Origin: Roseateles sp. XES5
GTDB taxonomy: Bacteria; Pseudomonadota; Alphaproteobacteria; Rhizobiales; Rhizobiaceae
Assembly: GCF_020535545.1 (NCBI RefSeq)
Contig: NZ_CP084752.1
Span: forward strand, 2,091,501 to 2,155,500
Length of the DNA stretch: 64,000 nucleotides
Reading direction: 5' to 3'
The notes beneath the pieces are model-generated. The model ran no database searches. It was not told where the DNA came from and worked only from the letters and a program-made list of their open reading frames with translations. The translations under genes and the position numbers were made by a program. The first letter of the stretch is position 1; every line of letters begins with the position of its first letter. Of this stretch, positions 7,263 through 15,750 are shown in pieces.

Positions 7263-8156
7263 CGCCTCTTCGACCGCAGGTTTCTTCACGCCGCGCACCC
7301 GGTCGAGGATCAGGTGCTTGACCCGATACTTCATCAGCGCAGCGTTGATCTCCGCGCCGACGATGAAGATCGCGCCGATGATATAGAGGAAGACCAGCGC
7401 GATCATGATCGAGGCAAGACCGGCATAGGTCGAGACATAGGTGGCGAAGGTGGCGAGGTAGGACGCAAAGGCATAGGCGCCGAAGCCCCAGGCAAGCAGC
7501 GTCAGCAGGATGCCCGGCAGGACGTCGGCGATCTTTCGGCGGCCGGCGGGCAGCCAGAGATGGGCGATGAGGAGGCCGACCAGCAGCACGAGGATCGTGC
7601 CGAAGAGGCCCCAGCTTTCCACCCAGGAATAGACATAGGTCAGCCAGGGCAGCCAGTCGCCGGTGGCGCGCACGGCCAGCGGCGCTGCGACGAGTACGAT
7701 GCTGATGACGGCCAGCGCCAGGACCCCGGCGATGACGAAGCCGAGGCTGGCGAGGCGGGTGACGTACCAGTAGCGCGTCTCGGCCACCCGGTAGGCGCGG
7801 TTCAGCGAGATGCGCAGCGCCTCCACACCGTTGGAGGCGAAATAGGCGGCGGCGAGCACGGAAACGGTCAGGAGGCCGCCGCGGGGAATGGTCAGAACCG
7901 CGACCACCTCGCGGGAAATCGGCGCGGCGATCGATTCCGGCCAGGTGTCGAAGATGAGATGCACGGCGGTTTCGGCGAACTGGTCAGCGCCGAGGAAGGA
8001 GCCGAGCGCGGTGCCGAAGATGAGGAAGGGGAAGATCGCCAGCAGGGTCGACAGAGCCACATGGCTTGCCATTGCCCAGCCGTCGTCCTCGGAGAAGTGC
8101 CAGATCGCATCGAAGACGACCTTGTAGGCAACGCGGATGGCGGTCGGCATCTGCAC
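7209..8156 (-). CDS. YihY/virulence factor BrkB family membrane protein
   Basis: A 315-residue polytopic protein with about six membrane segments. It has the family hallmarks near the N-terminus (FSEDDGWAMASHVALSTLLAIFPF) and the NGVEALRISLNRAYRVAE motif around residue 120. The C-terminal tail after the last helix is charged (DRVRGVKKPAVEEASMEDEA). The GTG at 8156 has AGGAAG 6 nt upstream, a better spacing than the ATG at 8150. Family members were once called ribonuclease BN in error; their true role is unclear, possibly transport. The 3' end overlaps gluQ tail-to-tail by 54 bp, an unusually large convergent overlap. Confidence 0.9.
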   Translation of the reverse strand: MQMPTAIRVAYKVVFDAIWHFSEDDGWAMASHVALSTLLAIFPFLIFGTALGSFLGADQFAETAVHLIFDTWPESIAAPISREVVAVLTIPRGGLLTVSVLAAAYFASNGVEALRISLNRAYRVAETRYWYVTRLASLGFVIAGVLALAVISIVLVAAPLAVRATGDWLPWLTYVYSWVESWGLFGTILVLLVGLLIAHLWLPAGRRKIADVLPGILLTLLAWGFGAYAFASYLATFATYVSTYAGLASIMIALVFLYIIGAIFIVGAEINAALMKYRVKHLILDRVRGVKKPAVEEASMEDEAIAREQGANAGR

Positions 8157-8251
8157 TGTTCGCTTCCTTTGTGCGGCCGTTGCCGGCCGTCTCTCATTGT
8201 CTCACGCGGGTGAATATGGGAAACGGTTGCAGATTTGTACAGGAAACCGCC

Positions 8252-9100
8252 ATGTCTTCTCCAAGCACGACGACCCAGCCGAGCATCATCGTCACCGGCT
8301 GCTCCTCCGGCATCGGCGCCCATTGCGCCCGTGCGCTGAAGGCCGAAGGCTGGCGCGTCTTCGCCACGGTGCGGCGGGACGAGGACCGGGGAGCGCTCGA
8401 AACCGACGGCATCGAGACCTCCCTGATGGACTATACGAAGCCGGAGACCATCGCGGCGCTGGTGGACGCCGTGCTGGAGCGGACGGGCGGCCGGCTCGAT
8501 GCGCTTTTCAACAATGGCGCCTATGGGCAGGCGGGCGCGGTCGAGGATCTGCCGGTGGAGGCGTTGCGCCTTCAGCTCGAGACCAATGTCATCGGCTGGC
8601 ACGACCTGACGCGGCGGGTGGTCCCTGTCATGCGCCGGCAGGGTCATGGCCGCATCGTGCAATGCTCGTCGATCCTCGGCCTCGTGCCCTATCGCTGGCG
8701 CGGCGCCTACAATGCCTCGAAATTCGCGCTGGAAGCCCTGTCGCTGACGCTGCGCATGGAGCTCGCCGGTTCGGGCGTGCATGTCAGCCTCATCGAGCCG
8801 GGGCCGATCGAATCGCGTTTCACCGCCAATGCGCTCATCCAGATCGAGAAGCATATCGATATCGAGAATTCGGTGCATGTCGCCGAATACAGGCGGCAGC
8901 TGCGTCGCCTTCGCGGCGAGGGCAAGCCGGCGCGCGGCAAGCTGGGGCCGGAAGCCGTGCATGCCGTTTTGCGCCACGCGCTGACTGCAAAAGCGCCGCG
9001 ACCGCACTATGTCGTGACCACGCCGGCGAAACAGGGCGTGCTGCTGAAGAAGCTGCTGCCGGCCGCCTTCTTCTACCGGCTGATCGGCAAGCTCGGCTGA
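8252..9100 (+). CDS. SDR family oxidoreductase
   Basis: A 282-residue classical short-chain dehydrogenase with TGCSSGIG near residue 15, an NNG motif (FNNGAYGQAG) in place of the usual NNAG, and the catalytic YNASK near residue 157. An extended C-terminal region (EKHIDIENSVHVAEYRRQ and KLLPAAFFYRLIGKLG) is longer than in the SDR near the left edge. Many close relatives are annotated as generic SDR proteins; the substrate is unknown. The ATG at 8252 follows AGGAAA by 5 nt. It is transcribed divergently from yihY with a 95-bp gap. Confidence 0.9.
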   Translation: MSSPSTTTQPSIIVTGCSSGIGAHCARALKAEGWRVFATVRRDEDRGALETDGIETSLMDYTKPETIAALVDAVLERTGGRLDALFNNGAYGQAGAVEDLPVEALRLQLETNVIGWHDLTRRVVPVMRRQGHGRIVQCSSILGLVPYRWRGAYNASKFALEALSLTLRMELAGSGVHVSLIEPGPIESRFTANALIQIEKHIDIENSVHVAEYRRQLRRLRGEGKPARGKLGPEAVHAVLRHALTAKAPRPHYVVTTPAKQGVLLKKLLPAAFFYRLIGKLG

Positions 9101-9156
9101 CGCGGCGCGGCGTCGCAGGTTTTCCTGGCGAAAACGCGTGCACTTTGCGCGGAAAA

Positions 9157-9172
9157 CCCTATTTGAATAGGG
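9157..9172. promoter_or_regulatory. 16-bp palindrome upstream of the twin-TM/adenosyltransferase genes
   Basis: CCCTATTTGAATAGGG is a perfect inverted repeat of two 7-base arms with a 2-base centre. It overlaps a possible promoter (TTGCGC, 17-bp spacer, TAGGGA). It lies 30 bp before the start of the small membrane gene, so it could be an operator. No specific regulator can be named. Confidence 0.4.
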
Positions 9173-9201
9173 ACTGACAGAAATCAAACCGGATCGTGGA
9201 C

Positions 9202-9402
9202 ATGTCTTCCTTCCTCACCTTCATGACCCTGCTCGTCATGGGCCTCGTCGTCATCGTGCTCGTGCGCGGTCTCGCCAACATGGCCAAGGGCGGCAGCGGC
9301 AACACGTCCAACAAGCTGATGCAGATGCGCGTGCTGCTGCAGGCGATCGCCATCGTCCTCATCATGGTGACCCTGTGGGCCACGGGTGGCGGACGCGGCT
9401 GA
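9202..9402 (+). CDS. twin transmembrane (HIG1-like) small protein
   Basis: A 66-residue protein with two predicted membrane helices: residues 2-23 (FLTFMTLLVMGLVVIVLVRGL) and residues 43-61. The connecting loop is short (ANMAKGGSGNTSNKLMQMR). The layout and the loop ending QMRVLLQ match the small twin-TM HIG1-domain family common in rhizobia, whose mitochondrial relatives associate with respiratory complexes. I use the ATG at 9202; a GTG lies two codons upstream at 9196. Its stop overlaps the next start in TGATG, so it is translationally coupled to the adenosyltransferase gene. Its role here is unknown. Confidence 0.82.
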   Translation: MSSFLTFMTLLVMGLVVIVLVRGLANMAKGGSGNTSNKLMQMRVLLQAIAIVLIMVTLWATGGGRG

Positions 9403-9980
9403 TGGTCAAGCTCAACAAGATCTACACGCGGACCGGCGATAACGGCACGACGGGTCTGGCCGCCGGCCCGCGCCGCAAGAAACACGATCTGCGCGTCGAA
9501 TCCTACGGCGAGGTGGATGAGGCGAATTCCTGTATCGGCATTGCGCGCCAGCATCTTGCCGAGCATCCGGCACTCGATGCGATGCTGATGCGTATCCAGA
9601 ACGACCTCTTCGATCTCGGCGCGGACCTTGCGACGCCGGACGACGGCGTCAAGCTGGAATACGAGCCGCTGCGCATCGTCAAGGCGCAGGTCGACCGGCT
9701 GGAGCGGGAAATCGATCAGCTCAATGCCGATCTCGAGCCGCTGCGTTCCTTCGTGCTGCCGGGCGGCACGCCGGCCGCGGCGGCGCTGCATCTGGCGCGC
9801 ACCGTCGCGCGGCGTGCGGAGCGGCGTATCGTTGCCTTGCAGGACAGCGACGGCGAGGCCGTCTCGGCGATCTCCGTCGCCTATATCAACCGTCTTTCCG
9901 ACTTTCTTTTCGTCGCAGCGCGCTGGGTGAACGACAAGGGGCGCACGGACATATTGTGGGTTCCGGGGCAGAACAGATAA
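9402..9980 (+). CDS. cob(I)yrinic acid a,c-diamide adenosyltransferase (PduO type)
   Basis: Transfers the adenosyl group of ATP to cob(I)alamin or its precursor to make the coenzyme form of B12. The 192-residue protein begins with the ATP-binding motif IYTRTGDNGTTGL. It continues with SYGEVDEANSCIGIAR and the family signatures LPGGTPAAAALHLARTVARRAER and NRLSDFLFVAARW, which places it in the PduO rather than the CobA/BtuR family. Its ATG overlaps the stop of the twin-TM gene by one base. It fits the cobalamin genes cobS and cobT at 37-40 kb. Confidence 0.93.
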   Translation: MVKLNKIYTRTGDNGTTGLAAGPRRKKHDLRVESYGEVDEANSCIGIARQHLAEHPALDAMLMRIQNDLFDLGADLATPDDGVKLEYEPLRIVKAQVDRLEREIDQLNADLEPLRSFVLPGGTPAAAALHLARTVARRAERRIVALQDSDGEAVSAISVAYINRLSDFLFVAARWVNDKGRTDILWVPGQNR

Positions 9981-10032
9981 GCTCGCGCCAGACAAGCCGC
10001 CACGGATAGGCGGCCGGCCGGGAAGGGGACCC

Positions 10033-10818
10033 ATGTTCATACCGCTGCATGACACGAACTCCCTGAAATACATCAAGGTGCAATATGTCACGATCAGCCT
10101 GATCGTGATCAATACCGTCGTCTGGCTAGTGACGGGGCTGGCGTCCACGCAGTCGTTTTCAGACGCGGCGGTGGTCGGCCTCGGTTACATTCCGGCCGTC
10201 GTCTTCGATTTCGCGGATCTCGAGCCGGGTCTGGTGCTGGTGCCGGAGGACGCAACCTACATTACCTATGCCTTCCTGCACGGCGATTTCATGCATCTCG
10301 CCTCGAACATGCTGTTCCTCTGGGTGTTCGGCGACAATGTGGAGGATGCGCTGGGGCATTTCCGCTTCCTGCTGTTCTATCTCCTGTGCGCCGCTGCCGG
10401 CGCACTGGTGCACGGCCTTGTGCAGCCGGCTTCGGAAGCGCCGCTGATCGGCGCGTCGGGAGCGATTTCGGGCGTCGTCGCGGCCTATTTCCTGTTGCAT
10501 CCCAAGGTGCGCGTCTGGGTGCTGGTGTTCTTCCGCATTCCCCTGCCGCTGCCGGCGGTCATTCCGCTCGCCTTCTGGATCGCCCAGCAGTTCTACATGC
10601 TGGTGGTGGATGGCGACAGCGGCGTTTCCTGGGGCGCGCATGTCGGCGGCATCATCGCCGGGGCGGTCCTCGTGCTCGTCCTGCGGCGGCGCGGCGTGCC
10701 CCTTTTCGACCAGACCATCGTGACGCCCAAGGCGGTGCGGCATGTCGAGGCGGTGCCGGCGCCTGTTGAGGAGACGGCGGCCGGCCCCGTGGTGCCGCCC
10801 ACCCATTGGGGGCGGTGA
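10033..10818 (+). CDS. rhomboid family intramembrane serine protease
   Basis: A 261-residue integral membrane protease. The nucleophile lies in GASGAISG (S142) and the catalytic histidine in GAHVGGIIAG (H203). The HGDFMHLASNMLFLWVFG block before the active site is the conserved His/Asn region of rhomboids. About six to seven membrane helices are visible, followed by a proline-rich cytosolic tail. Rhomboids cleave membrane-anchored substrates within the bilayer; the substrate here is unknown. The ATG follows GGGAAGGGGACCC, a strong ribosome-binding region. It lies 52 bp after the adenosyltransferase gene and could share its transcript. Confidence 0.93.
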   Translation: MFIPLHDTNSLKYIKVQYVTISLIVINTVVWLVTGLASTQSFSDAAVVGLGYIPAVVFDFADLEPGLVLVPEDATYITYAFLHGDFMHLASNMLFLWVFGDNVEDALGHFRFLLFYLLCAAAGALVHGLVQPASEAPLIGASGAISGVVAAYFLLHPKVRVWVLVFFRIPLPLPAVIPLAFWIAQQFYMLVVDGDSGVSWGAHVGGIIAGAVLVLVLRRRGVPLFDQTIVTPKAVRHVEAVPAPVEETAAGPVVPPTHWGR

Positions 10819-10837
10819 CCGGGTCGCATTCTGCAAA

Positions 10838-10866
10838 TTGACGTGAACGTAAAGGTAATTTATAAG
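10838..10866 (+). promoter_or_regulatory. sigma70-type promoter of etfBA
   Basis: TTGACG (10838-10843) and TATAAG (10861-10866) are separated by exactly 17 bp. The predicted start site is near 10873, about 130 nt before the etfB start codon. Confidence 0.65.
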
Positions 10867-10882
10867 CCTTTCGTTTTCACGT
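10838..10882. promoter_or_regulatory. palindromic operator-like dyad over the etfBA promoter
   Basis: The 16 bases 10838-10853 form the palindrome TTGACGT-GA-ACGTAAA, covering the -35 box. A larger imperfect dyad pairs ACGTGAACGTAAAGG (10841-10855) with CCTTTCGTTTTCACGT (10867-10882) across the -10 box. The TTkACGTnnACGTmAA pattern resembles boxes described for MerR-family LiuR regulators of branched-chain amino acid and acyl-CoA catabolism, whose regulons can include etf genes. That identity is inference. Confidence 0.5.
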
Positions 10883-11000
10883 GGGGAGGGCCCGTGACAC
10901 ATTGTAATTGGGGAAAAAACGCGTATCGATGTCGCCAACCGACAATCAGGCCGCCCCTGAAAGGCGCATTTTCCCCGCGGGCATTTGAAGGAAGGAAGCC

Positions 11001-11750
11001 ATGAAGATCTTGGTCCCAGTCAAGCGTGTCGTCGACTACAACGTGAAGATCCGCGTGAAGGCGGATGGCTCGGGTGTCGAGCTTGCGAACGTGAAGATGT
11101 CGATGAACCCGTTCGACGAAATCTCCGTGGAAGAGGCGCTGCGTCTGAAGGAAGCGGGCAAGGCGGAGGAAGTGGTCGTGGTGTCGATCGGTCCTGCGAA
11201 GGCCGAAGAGACGCTGCGCACGGCGCTCGCCATGGGCGCCGACCGCGCCGTTCTGGTCGAGACGGACGATGCCGTCGAGCCGCTCGCCGTCGCCAAGATC
11301 CTCAAGGGTGTGGCGGAAGCCGAACAGCCGGGCCTCGTCATCGTCGGCAAGCAGGCGATCGACGACGATTCGAACCAGACCGGCCAGATGCTGTCGGCCC
11401 TGCTCGGCTGGCCGCAGGCGACGTTCGCCTCGAAGGTCGAGATCGGTTCCGGTTCGGCCGAGGTGACGCGCGAAGTCGACGGCGGTCTGCAGACCATCGC
11501 GGTGAAGCTTCCGGCGGTCGTGACGACGGACCTTCGCCTCAACGAGCCGCGCTATGCGTCGCTGCCGAACATCATGAAGGCGAAGAAGAAGCCGCTCGAC
11601 AAGAAGGTGCCGGCCGATTTCGGCGTCGATACCGCCGCGCGCCTGAAGGTGCTGAAGACCGAGGAGCCGTCGGGCCGCAAGGCCGGCGTCAAGGTCAAGA
11701 CGGTCGCCGAGCTGGTCGAAAAGCTCAAGACCGAAGCCGGCGTGCTTTGA
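11001..11750 (+). CDS. etfB: electron transfer flavoprotein subunit beta
   Basis: Small subunit of the soluble heterodimer that accepts electrons from acyl-CoA and related dehydrogenases and passes them to ETF-ubiquinone oxidoreductase. The 249-residue protein starts [20 protein letters not shown] and carries the [18 protein letters not shown] block. It has the AMP-binding [23 protein letters not shown] signature. AAGGAAGCC precedes the ATG by a few nt. It is the first gene of etfB-etfA, with a consensus-like promoter and dyad about 140 bp upstream and a terminator after etfA. Confidence 0.97.
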   Translation: MKILVPVKRVVDYNVKIRVKADGSGVELANVKMSMNPFDEISVEEALRLKEAGKAEEVVVVSIGPAKAEETLRTALAMGADRAVLVETDDAVEPLAVAKILKGVAEAEQPGLVIVGKQAIDDDSNQTGQMLSALLGWPQATFASKVEIGSGSAEVTREVDGGLQTIAVKLPAVVTTDLRLNEPRYASLPNIMKAKKKPLDKKVPADFGVDTAARLKVLKTEEPSGRKAGVKVKTVAELVEKLKTEAGVL

Positions 11751-11777
11751 TCCGGAAGATTTGAGGAGATTACGAAC

Positions 11778-12707
11778 ATGGCCATTCTTCTTCTGGCAGA
11801 TCACGACAACGCACACCTTTCCGACCAGACCGCCAAGGCGCTGACGGCAGCCTCCAAGATCGGCTCCGACGTGCATGTGCTCGTTGCCGGTTCGGGCGCC
11901 AAGGCTGCGGCCGATGCCGCCGCCAAGCTCTCGGGTGTCTCCAAGGTCCTGCTCGCCGACGATGCAAGCCTCGGCAACAACCTGGCCGAACCGCTGGCAG
12001 CGCTCATCGTGTCGCTCGCCGGTTCCTATGACGCTATCGTCTCGGCTGCGACCTCGGTCGGCAAGAACGTTCTGCCGCGCGTTGCTGCGCTGCTCGACGT
12101 CGCGCAGGTCTCGGAGATCATCGAGGTCGTGTCGGCCGACACGTTCAAGCGTCCGATCTATGCGGGCAATGCCATCCAGACGGTTCAGTCCACCGACGCG
12201 AAGAAGGTGATCACGGTTCGCACGGCGTCCTTCGCCGCAGCAGGCGAGGGCGGCAGCGCCGCGGTCGAGACCATCCCGGCTGCAGCGGACCCGGGCCTCT
12301 CGACCCACGTCAAGGACGCACTCTCCTCGTCCGATCGCCCGGAACTGACGTCGGCGAAGATCATCATCTCGGGCGGGCGTGCGCTCGGCTCGTCGGAGAA
12401 GTTCCAGGAAGTGATCCTTCCGGTCGCCGACAAGCTGGGTGCTGCCGTCGGCGCGTCCCGTGCTGCCGTCGATGCGGGTTATGCGCCGAACGACTGGCAG
12501 GTGGGTCAGACGGGCAAGGTGGTCGCACCGCAGCTCTACATCGCCTGCGGCATCTCGGGTGCGATCCAGCATCTTGCCGGCATGAAGGACAGCAAGGTCA
12601 TCGTCGCCATCAACAAGGACGAGGAAGCCCCGATCTTCCAGGTCGCGGACTACGGCCTCGTCGGCGATCTCTTCGAGATCCTGCCGGAGCTCGAAAAGGC
12701 ACTCTGA
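11778..12707 (+). CDS. etfA: electron transfer flavoprotein subunit alpha
   Basis: Large, FAD-binding subunit of ETF. The 309-residue protein has the C-terminal FAD domain: [34 protein letters not shown], and the signature around [29 protein letters not shown]. The N-terminal half ([22 protein letters not shown]) is the subunit-contact domain. It begins 27 bp after etfB, and AGGAG precedes the ATG. A Rho-independent terminator lies about 70 bp downstream, so etfBA is probably a two-gene operon with read-through possible into the dehydrogenase gene. Confidence 0.97.
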   Translation: MAILLLADHDNAHLSDQTAKALTAASKIGSDVHVLVAGSGAKAAADAAAKLSGVSKVLLADDASLGNNLAEPLAALIVSLAGSYDAIVSAATSVGKNVLPRVAALLDVAQVSEIIEVVSADTFKRPIYAGNAIQTVQSTDAKKVITVRTASFAAAGEGGSAAVETIPAAADPGLSTHVKDALSSSDRPELTSAKIIISGGRALGSSEKFQEVILPVADKLGAAVGASRAAVDAGYAPNDWQVGQTGKVVAPQLYIACGISGAIQHLAGMKDSKVIVAINKDEEAPIFQVADYGLVGDLFEILPELEKAL

Positions 12708-12775
12708 TCCGGCTTGCGGGCCGGCTTTGCGACGATGATTTCACTGGAAATATGCGTCGCGTCCCTTTATCACTT

Positions 12776-12810
12776 CACCGGGCCGGCTCGACCGGCCCGG
12801 TGTTTTTTTT
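12776..12810 (+). terminator. Rho-independent terminator of etfBA
   Basis: CACCGGGCCGG (12776-12786), a 5-base loop CTCGA and CCGGCCCGGTG (12792-12802) form a perfect 11-bp stem. It is followed by eight T residues at 12803-12810. Confidence 0.92.
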
Positions 12811-12854
12811 GCCTGCGCCGAGGGCGCGGACCGAATAACGAGGCGATAGGCGCT

Positions 12855-13727
12855 ATGATCAAGAACGTCGGTATTGTGGGTGCAGGCCAGATGGGGTGCG
12901 GTATCGCGCATGTCGCGGCCATGGCTGGTTACAAGGTCCATATCTACGACCTGTCCGCAGAGCGCGCCGAAACCGGCCTGGCCACGATCAACGGCAACCT
13001 CGCCCGCCAGGTCTCCTCCGGCAAGATGAGCGACGAGGACCGCAAGAAGGCGCTCGCGCTGATCAAGGGGTCCTCCGACATCAACGACCTCTCCGATGCC
13101 GACCTCGTCATCGAGGCCGCCACGGAAGACGAGACCGTCAAGCGCAAGATCTATGGCCAGGTCTGTGCCGTGCTGAAGCCGGAAGCGATCCTCGCCACGA
13201 ACACGTCCTCGCTGTCGATCACCCGCCTCGCGTCGGCCACCGACCGGCCGGAGCGCTTCATGGGCATCCACTTCATGAACCCGGTTCCGGTGATGAAGCT
13301 GGTCGAGCTCGTGCGTGGCATCGCCACCGAGGAAGAGACCTTCTCGGCCGCCAAGGAATTCGTCGCCAAGCTCGACAAGACGATCACGGTTGCGGAGGAT
13401 TTCCCGGCCTTCATCGTCAACCGCATCCTGCTGCCGATGATCAACGAGGCGATCTATACGCTGTATGAAGGCGTCGGCTCGGTCGAGGCCATCGACACCG
13501 CCATGAAGCTCGGTGCAAATCATCCGATGGGCCCGCTGCAGCTTGCCGATTTCATCGGTCTCGATACCTGCCTTTCGATCATGCAGGTGCTGCATGACGG
13601 GCTCGCCGATTCCAAGTACCGCCCGTGTCCGCTGCTGGTGAAATATGTCGAGGCGGGCTGGCTCGGCCGCAAGTCCGGCCGCGGCTTCTACGACTATCGC
13701 GGTGAGGTCCCGGTTCCGACCCGCTAA
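12855..13727 (+). CDS. 3-hydroxybutyryl-CoA dehydrogenase
   Basis: NAD(P)-dependent oxidation of 3-hydroxybutyryl-CoA to acetoacetyl-CoA (or the reverse), used in fatty acid and polyhydroxybutyrate metabolism. The 290-residue protein shows the Rossmann motif GIVGAGQMGCGIA (residues 6-18) and NTSSLSITRLA. It has the catalytic-site HFMNPVPVMKLVELV and the C-terminal domain with NRILLPMINEAIYTLYEG and GANHPMGPLQLADFIGLD. The ATG at 12855 gives the standard length; the frame is open for 47 codons upstream but those cross the etf terminator. It is commonly adjacent to etfBA in rhizobia. Confidence 0.95.
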   Translation: MIKNVGIVGAGQMGCGIAHVAAMAGYKVHIYDLSAERAETGLATINGNLARQVSSGKMSDEDRKKALALIKGSSDINDLSDADLVIEAATEDETVKRKIYGQVCAVLKPEAILATNTSSLSITRLASATDRPERFMGIHFMNPVPVMKLVELVRGIATEEETFSAAKEFVAKLDKTITVAEDFPAFIVNRILLPMINEAIYTLYEGVGSVEAIDTAMKLGANHPMGPLQLADFIGLDTCLSIMQVLHDGLADSKYRPCPLLVKYVEAGWLGRKSGRGFYDYRGEVPVPTR

Positions 13728-13866
13728 GCGGCGGAAGAATCCGGAACATTCCCCTTTGGGGGAAAAATGTTTCGCCTGTCCTCAAAGCTATGACAGGCCA
13801 TGCCTCGGATGCCCTTCGGCCCGCCGCTATTGTCTGCCCCGATTGTTCTTGCATTGGGGATTTCAG

Positions 13867-14850
13867 ATGAAACGTTTGCTCCTTCTCGGCGTGGCCCTTC
13901 TCGGTCTCGCCGCTCCGCTCTCCGCCAACGCCGCAGACAAGCTGCTGAACGCCTCCTACGACGTGGCGCGCGAGCTTTTCGCTGCCGAGAACGAGGCCTT
14001 CGTGAAGGAGCATCCGGGCGTCAGCATCGACCAGTCGCATGGCGGCACCTCCAAGCAGGCACGCGCCATCGTGGAAGGCCTTGAAGCGGATGTCGTGACC
14101 TTCAACCAGGTGACGGACATCGACTTCCTCGTGAAGAACGGCTTCGTCGCCGAAGGCTGGCAGCAGAAGTTCCCGAACAATGCCTCGCCCTTCTATTCCT
14201 TCCCGTCCTTCCTCGTTCGCGCCGGAAATCCGAAGAACATCAAGGACTGGTCCGACCTTGCCCGCGACGACGTGAAGGTCATCTTCCCCAATCCGAAGAC
14301 CTCGGGCAATGCGCGCTACACCTATCTGGCCGCCACCGCCTATGCCAAGGAAGCCTTCAACAACGATCCGGCGAAGGTCGAAGAGTTCGTCACCAAGATT
14401 TTCGACAACGTGCCGGTCTTCGACACGGGTGGCCGTGCGGCGACGACGACCTTCGTCGAGCGCGAGATCGGCGATGTCATCATCACGTTCGAGGCGGAAA
14501 CCAAGTCGATCGCCAAGCAGTATGGCGAGGACAAGTTCCAGAGCGTCGTGCCCTCGGTCTCGCTGCTGGCCGAATTCCCGGTCGCCATCGTCGACAAGGT
14601 GGCGGATGCCAAGGGCAGCCGGGACCTCGCAAAGTCCTATCTCGACTTCCTCTATGCGCCCGAAGGGCAGAAGATCGCCGCCGAGTTCGGCCACCGCGTC
14701 CATGACGAGAAGGTTGCCGCCGAATTCAAGGACCAGTTCCCGGCCATCCGCCTCGTGAATGTCGACGACGTCTTCGGCGGCTGGAAGAAGATCTCGGAAG
14801 AGCACTTCGCCGAAGGCGGCACGCTGGACAAGATCTACGGCAGCCGCTGA
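13867..14850 (+). CDS. sulfate ABC transporter substrate-binding protein
   Basis: Periplasmic binding protein for sulfate (possibly thiosulfate) of the Sbp/CysP family. The 327-residue protein has a signal peptide ending ANA around residue 22. Family blocks are LLNASYDVARELF, SHGGTSKQARAIVEGLEADVVTFNQ, a PKTSGNARYTYL segment and an ETKSI stretch lining the oxyanion site. ATG at 13867, with the GGGGATTTCAG region just before it. It heads a four-gene operon with cysT, cysW and cysA. A hairpin (AACATTCCCC with paired GGGG and AATGTT) lies about 120 bp upstream, between the dehydrogenase gene and this one. Confidence 0.95.
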   Translation: MKRLLLLGVALLGLAAPLSANAADKLLNASYDVARELFAAENEAFVKEHPGVSIDQSHGGTSKQARAIVEGLEADVVTFNQVTDIDFLVKNGFVAEGWQQKFPNNASPFYSFPSFLVRAGNPKNIKDWSDLARDDVKVIFPNPKTSGNARYTYLAATAYAKEAFNNDPAKVEEFVTKIFDNVPVFDTGGRAATTTFVEREIGDVIITFEAETKSIAKQYGEDKFQSVVPSVSLLAEFPVAIVDKVADAKGSRDLAKSYLDFLYAPEGQKIAAEFGHRVHDEKVAAEFKDQFPAIRLVNVDDVFGGWKKISEEHFAEGGTLDKIYGSR

Positions 14851-14926
14851 TTCATCGATCTTCATCGTCAAGGGCAACCGGCGGGCGCAAAACCCGCCGG
14901 TTGTGGTATGAGAAAGGAAGCGCGTC

Positions 14927-15748
14927 TTGAGACGGCGTGTACTGCCCGGATTGCCGCTCGCGCTCGGCATCACCCTCGTTTACGTGGCCATCATCGTGGT
15001 GCTGCCGCTGGCCGCGCTCATCTTCAAGGCGGCGAGCCTCGGGCCGGCGGATTACTGGCGCATCGTCTCCTCCGACCGCGCCTTCGCAAGCTACCGCGTG
15101 ACGGTGCTCTGCGCGCTGGCGGCGACGGTCTTTAACCTTCTCTTCGGCATGGCGCTCGCCTGGGTGCTGGTCCGCTATCGTTTCCCCGGCCGGCGGCTCG
15201 TCGATGCGCTGGTGGACCTGCCCTTCGCCCTGCCGACCGCGGTCGCGGGCATCGCGCTCACCACGCTCTTCGCCACCAACGGCTGGTTCGGCGGCCCGCT
15301 TTCCCATCTCGGCATCAAGGTTGCCTATACGCCGCTTGGCATCATCGTCGCCATGAGCTTCACCAGCATTCCCTTCATCGTGCGCACGGTGCAGCCGGTG
15401 CTGGAAGAACTCGATCCGGCGCTGGAGGAGGCGGGGCAGACACTCGGGGCGAGCGATCTGTCCATCTTCGTCGGCGTCATCCTGCCGCTTCTGGCGCCGG
15501 CGCTGCTTGCTGGCGTCTCGCTTTCCTTTGCGCGCAGCTTGGGTGAGTTCGGCGCCATCATCTTCATCGCCGGCAACCAGCCGTTCTCGACGGAGGTCAC
15601 CGCGTTGCTCGCCTTCATCCGGCTCGAGGAATACGACTATCCGGCCTCCGCCGCGATTGCCTCCGTCATGCTGCTGACGGCCTTCGTCATGCTGGCGTTC
15701 ACCAATCTCATGCAGGCGCGCGCCCTGCGCTATACGGCGAGGGGCTGA
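14927..15748 (+). CDS. cysT: sulfate ABC transporter permease CysT (CysU)
   Basis: First inner-membrane permease of the sulfate importer. The 273-residue protein has about six membrane helices and the permease EAA loop (EEAGQTLGASDLSIFVGVILPLLAPALLAG) that contacts the CysA ATPase. The LPFALPTAVAGIALTTLFATNGWFG segment is characteristic of CysT. I take the TTG at 14927, preceded by AAGGAAG at good distance. It follows the binding-protein gene by 76 bp and is followed 2 bp later by cysW. Confidence 0.95.
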   Translation: MRRRVLPGLPLALGITLVYVAIIVVLPLAALIFKAASLGPADYWRIVSSDRAFASYRVTVLCALAATVFNLLFGMALAWVLVRYRFPGRRLVDALVDLPFALPTAVAGIALTTLFATNGWFGGPLSHLGIKVAYTPLGIIVAMSFTSIPFIVRTVQPVLEELDPALEEAGQTLGASDLSIFVGVILPLLAPALLAGVSLSFARSLGEFGAIIFIAGNQPFSTEVTALLAFIRLEEYDYPASAAIASVMLLTAFVMLAFTNLMQARALRYTARG

Positions 15749-15750
15749 CC

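Noticed and set aside
10860..12572. Minus-strand frame opposite etfB and etfA
   Set aside because: Shadow of two unambiguous genes; it also crosses the etf promoter.
13746..13773. Hairpin AACATTCCCC/GGGG..AATGTT as a terminator after the hydroxybutyryl-CoA dehydrogenase gene
   Set aside because: The stem is interrupted and there is no proper T-run, so it is mentioned only in the neighbouring gene entry.
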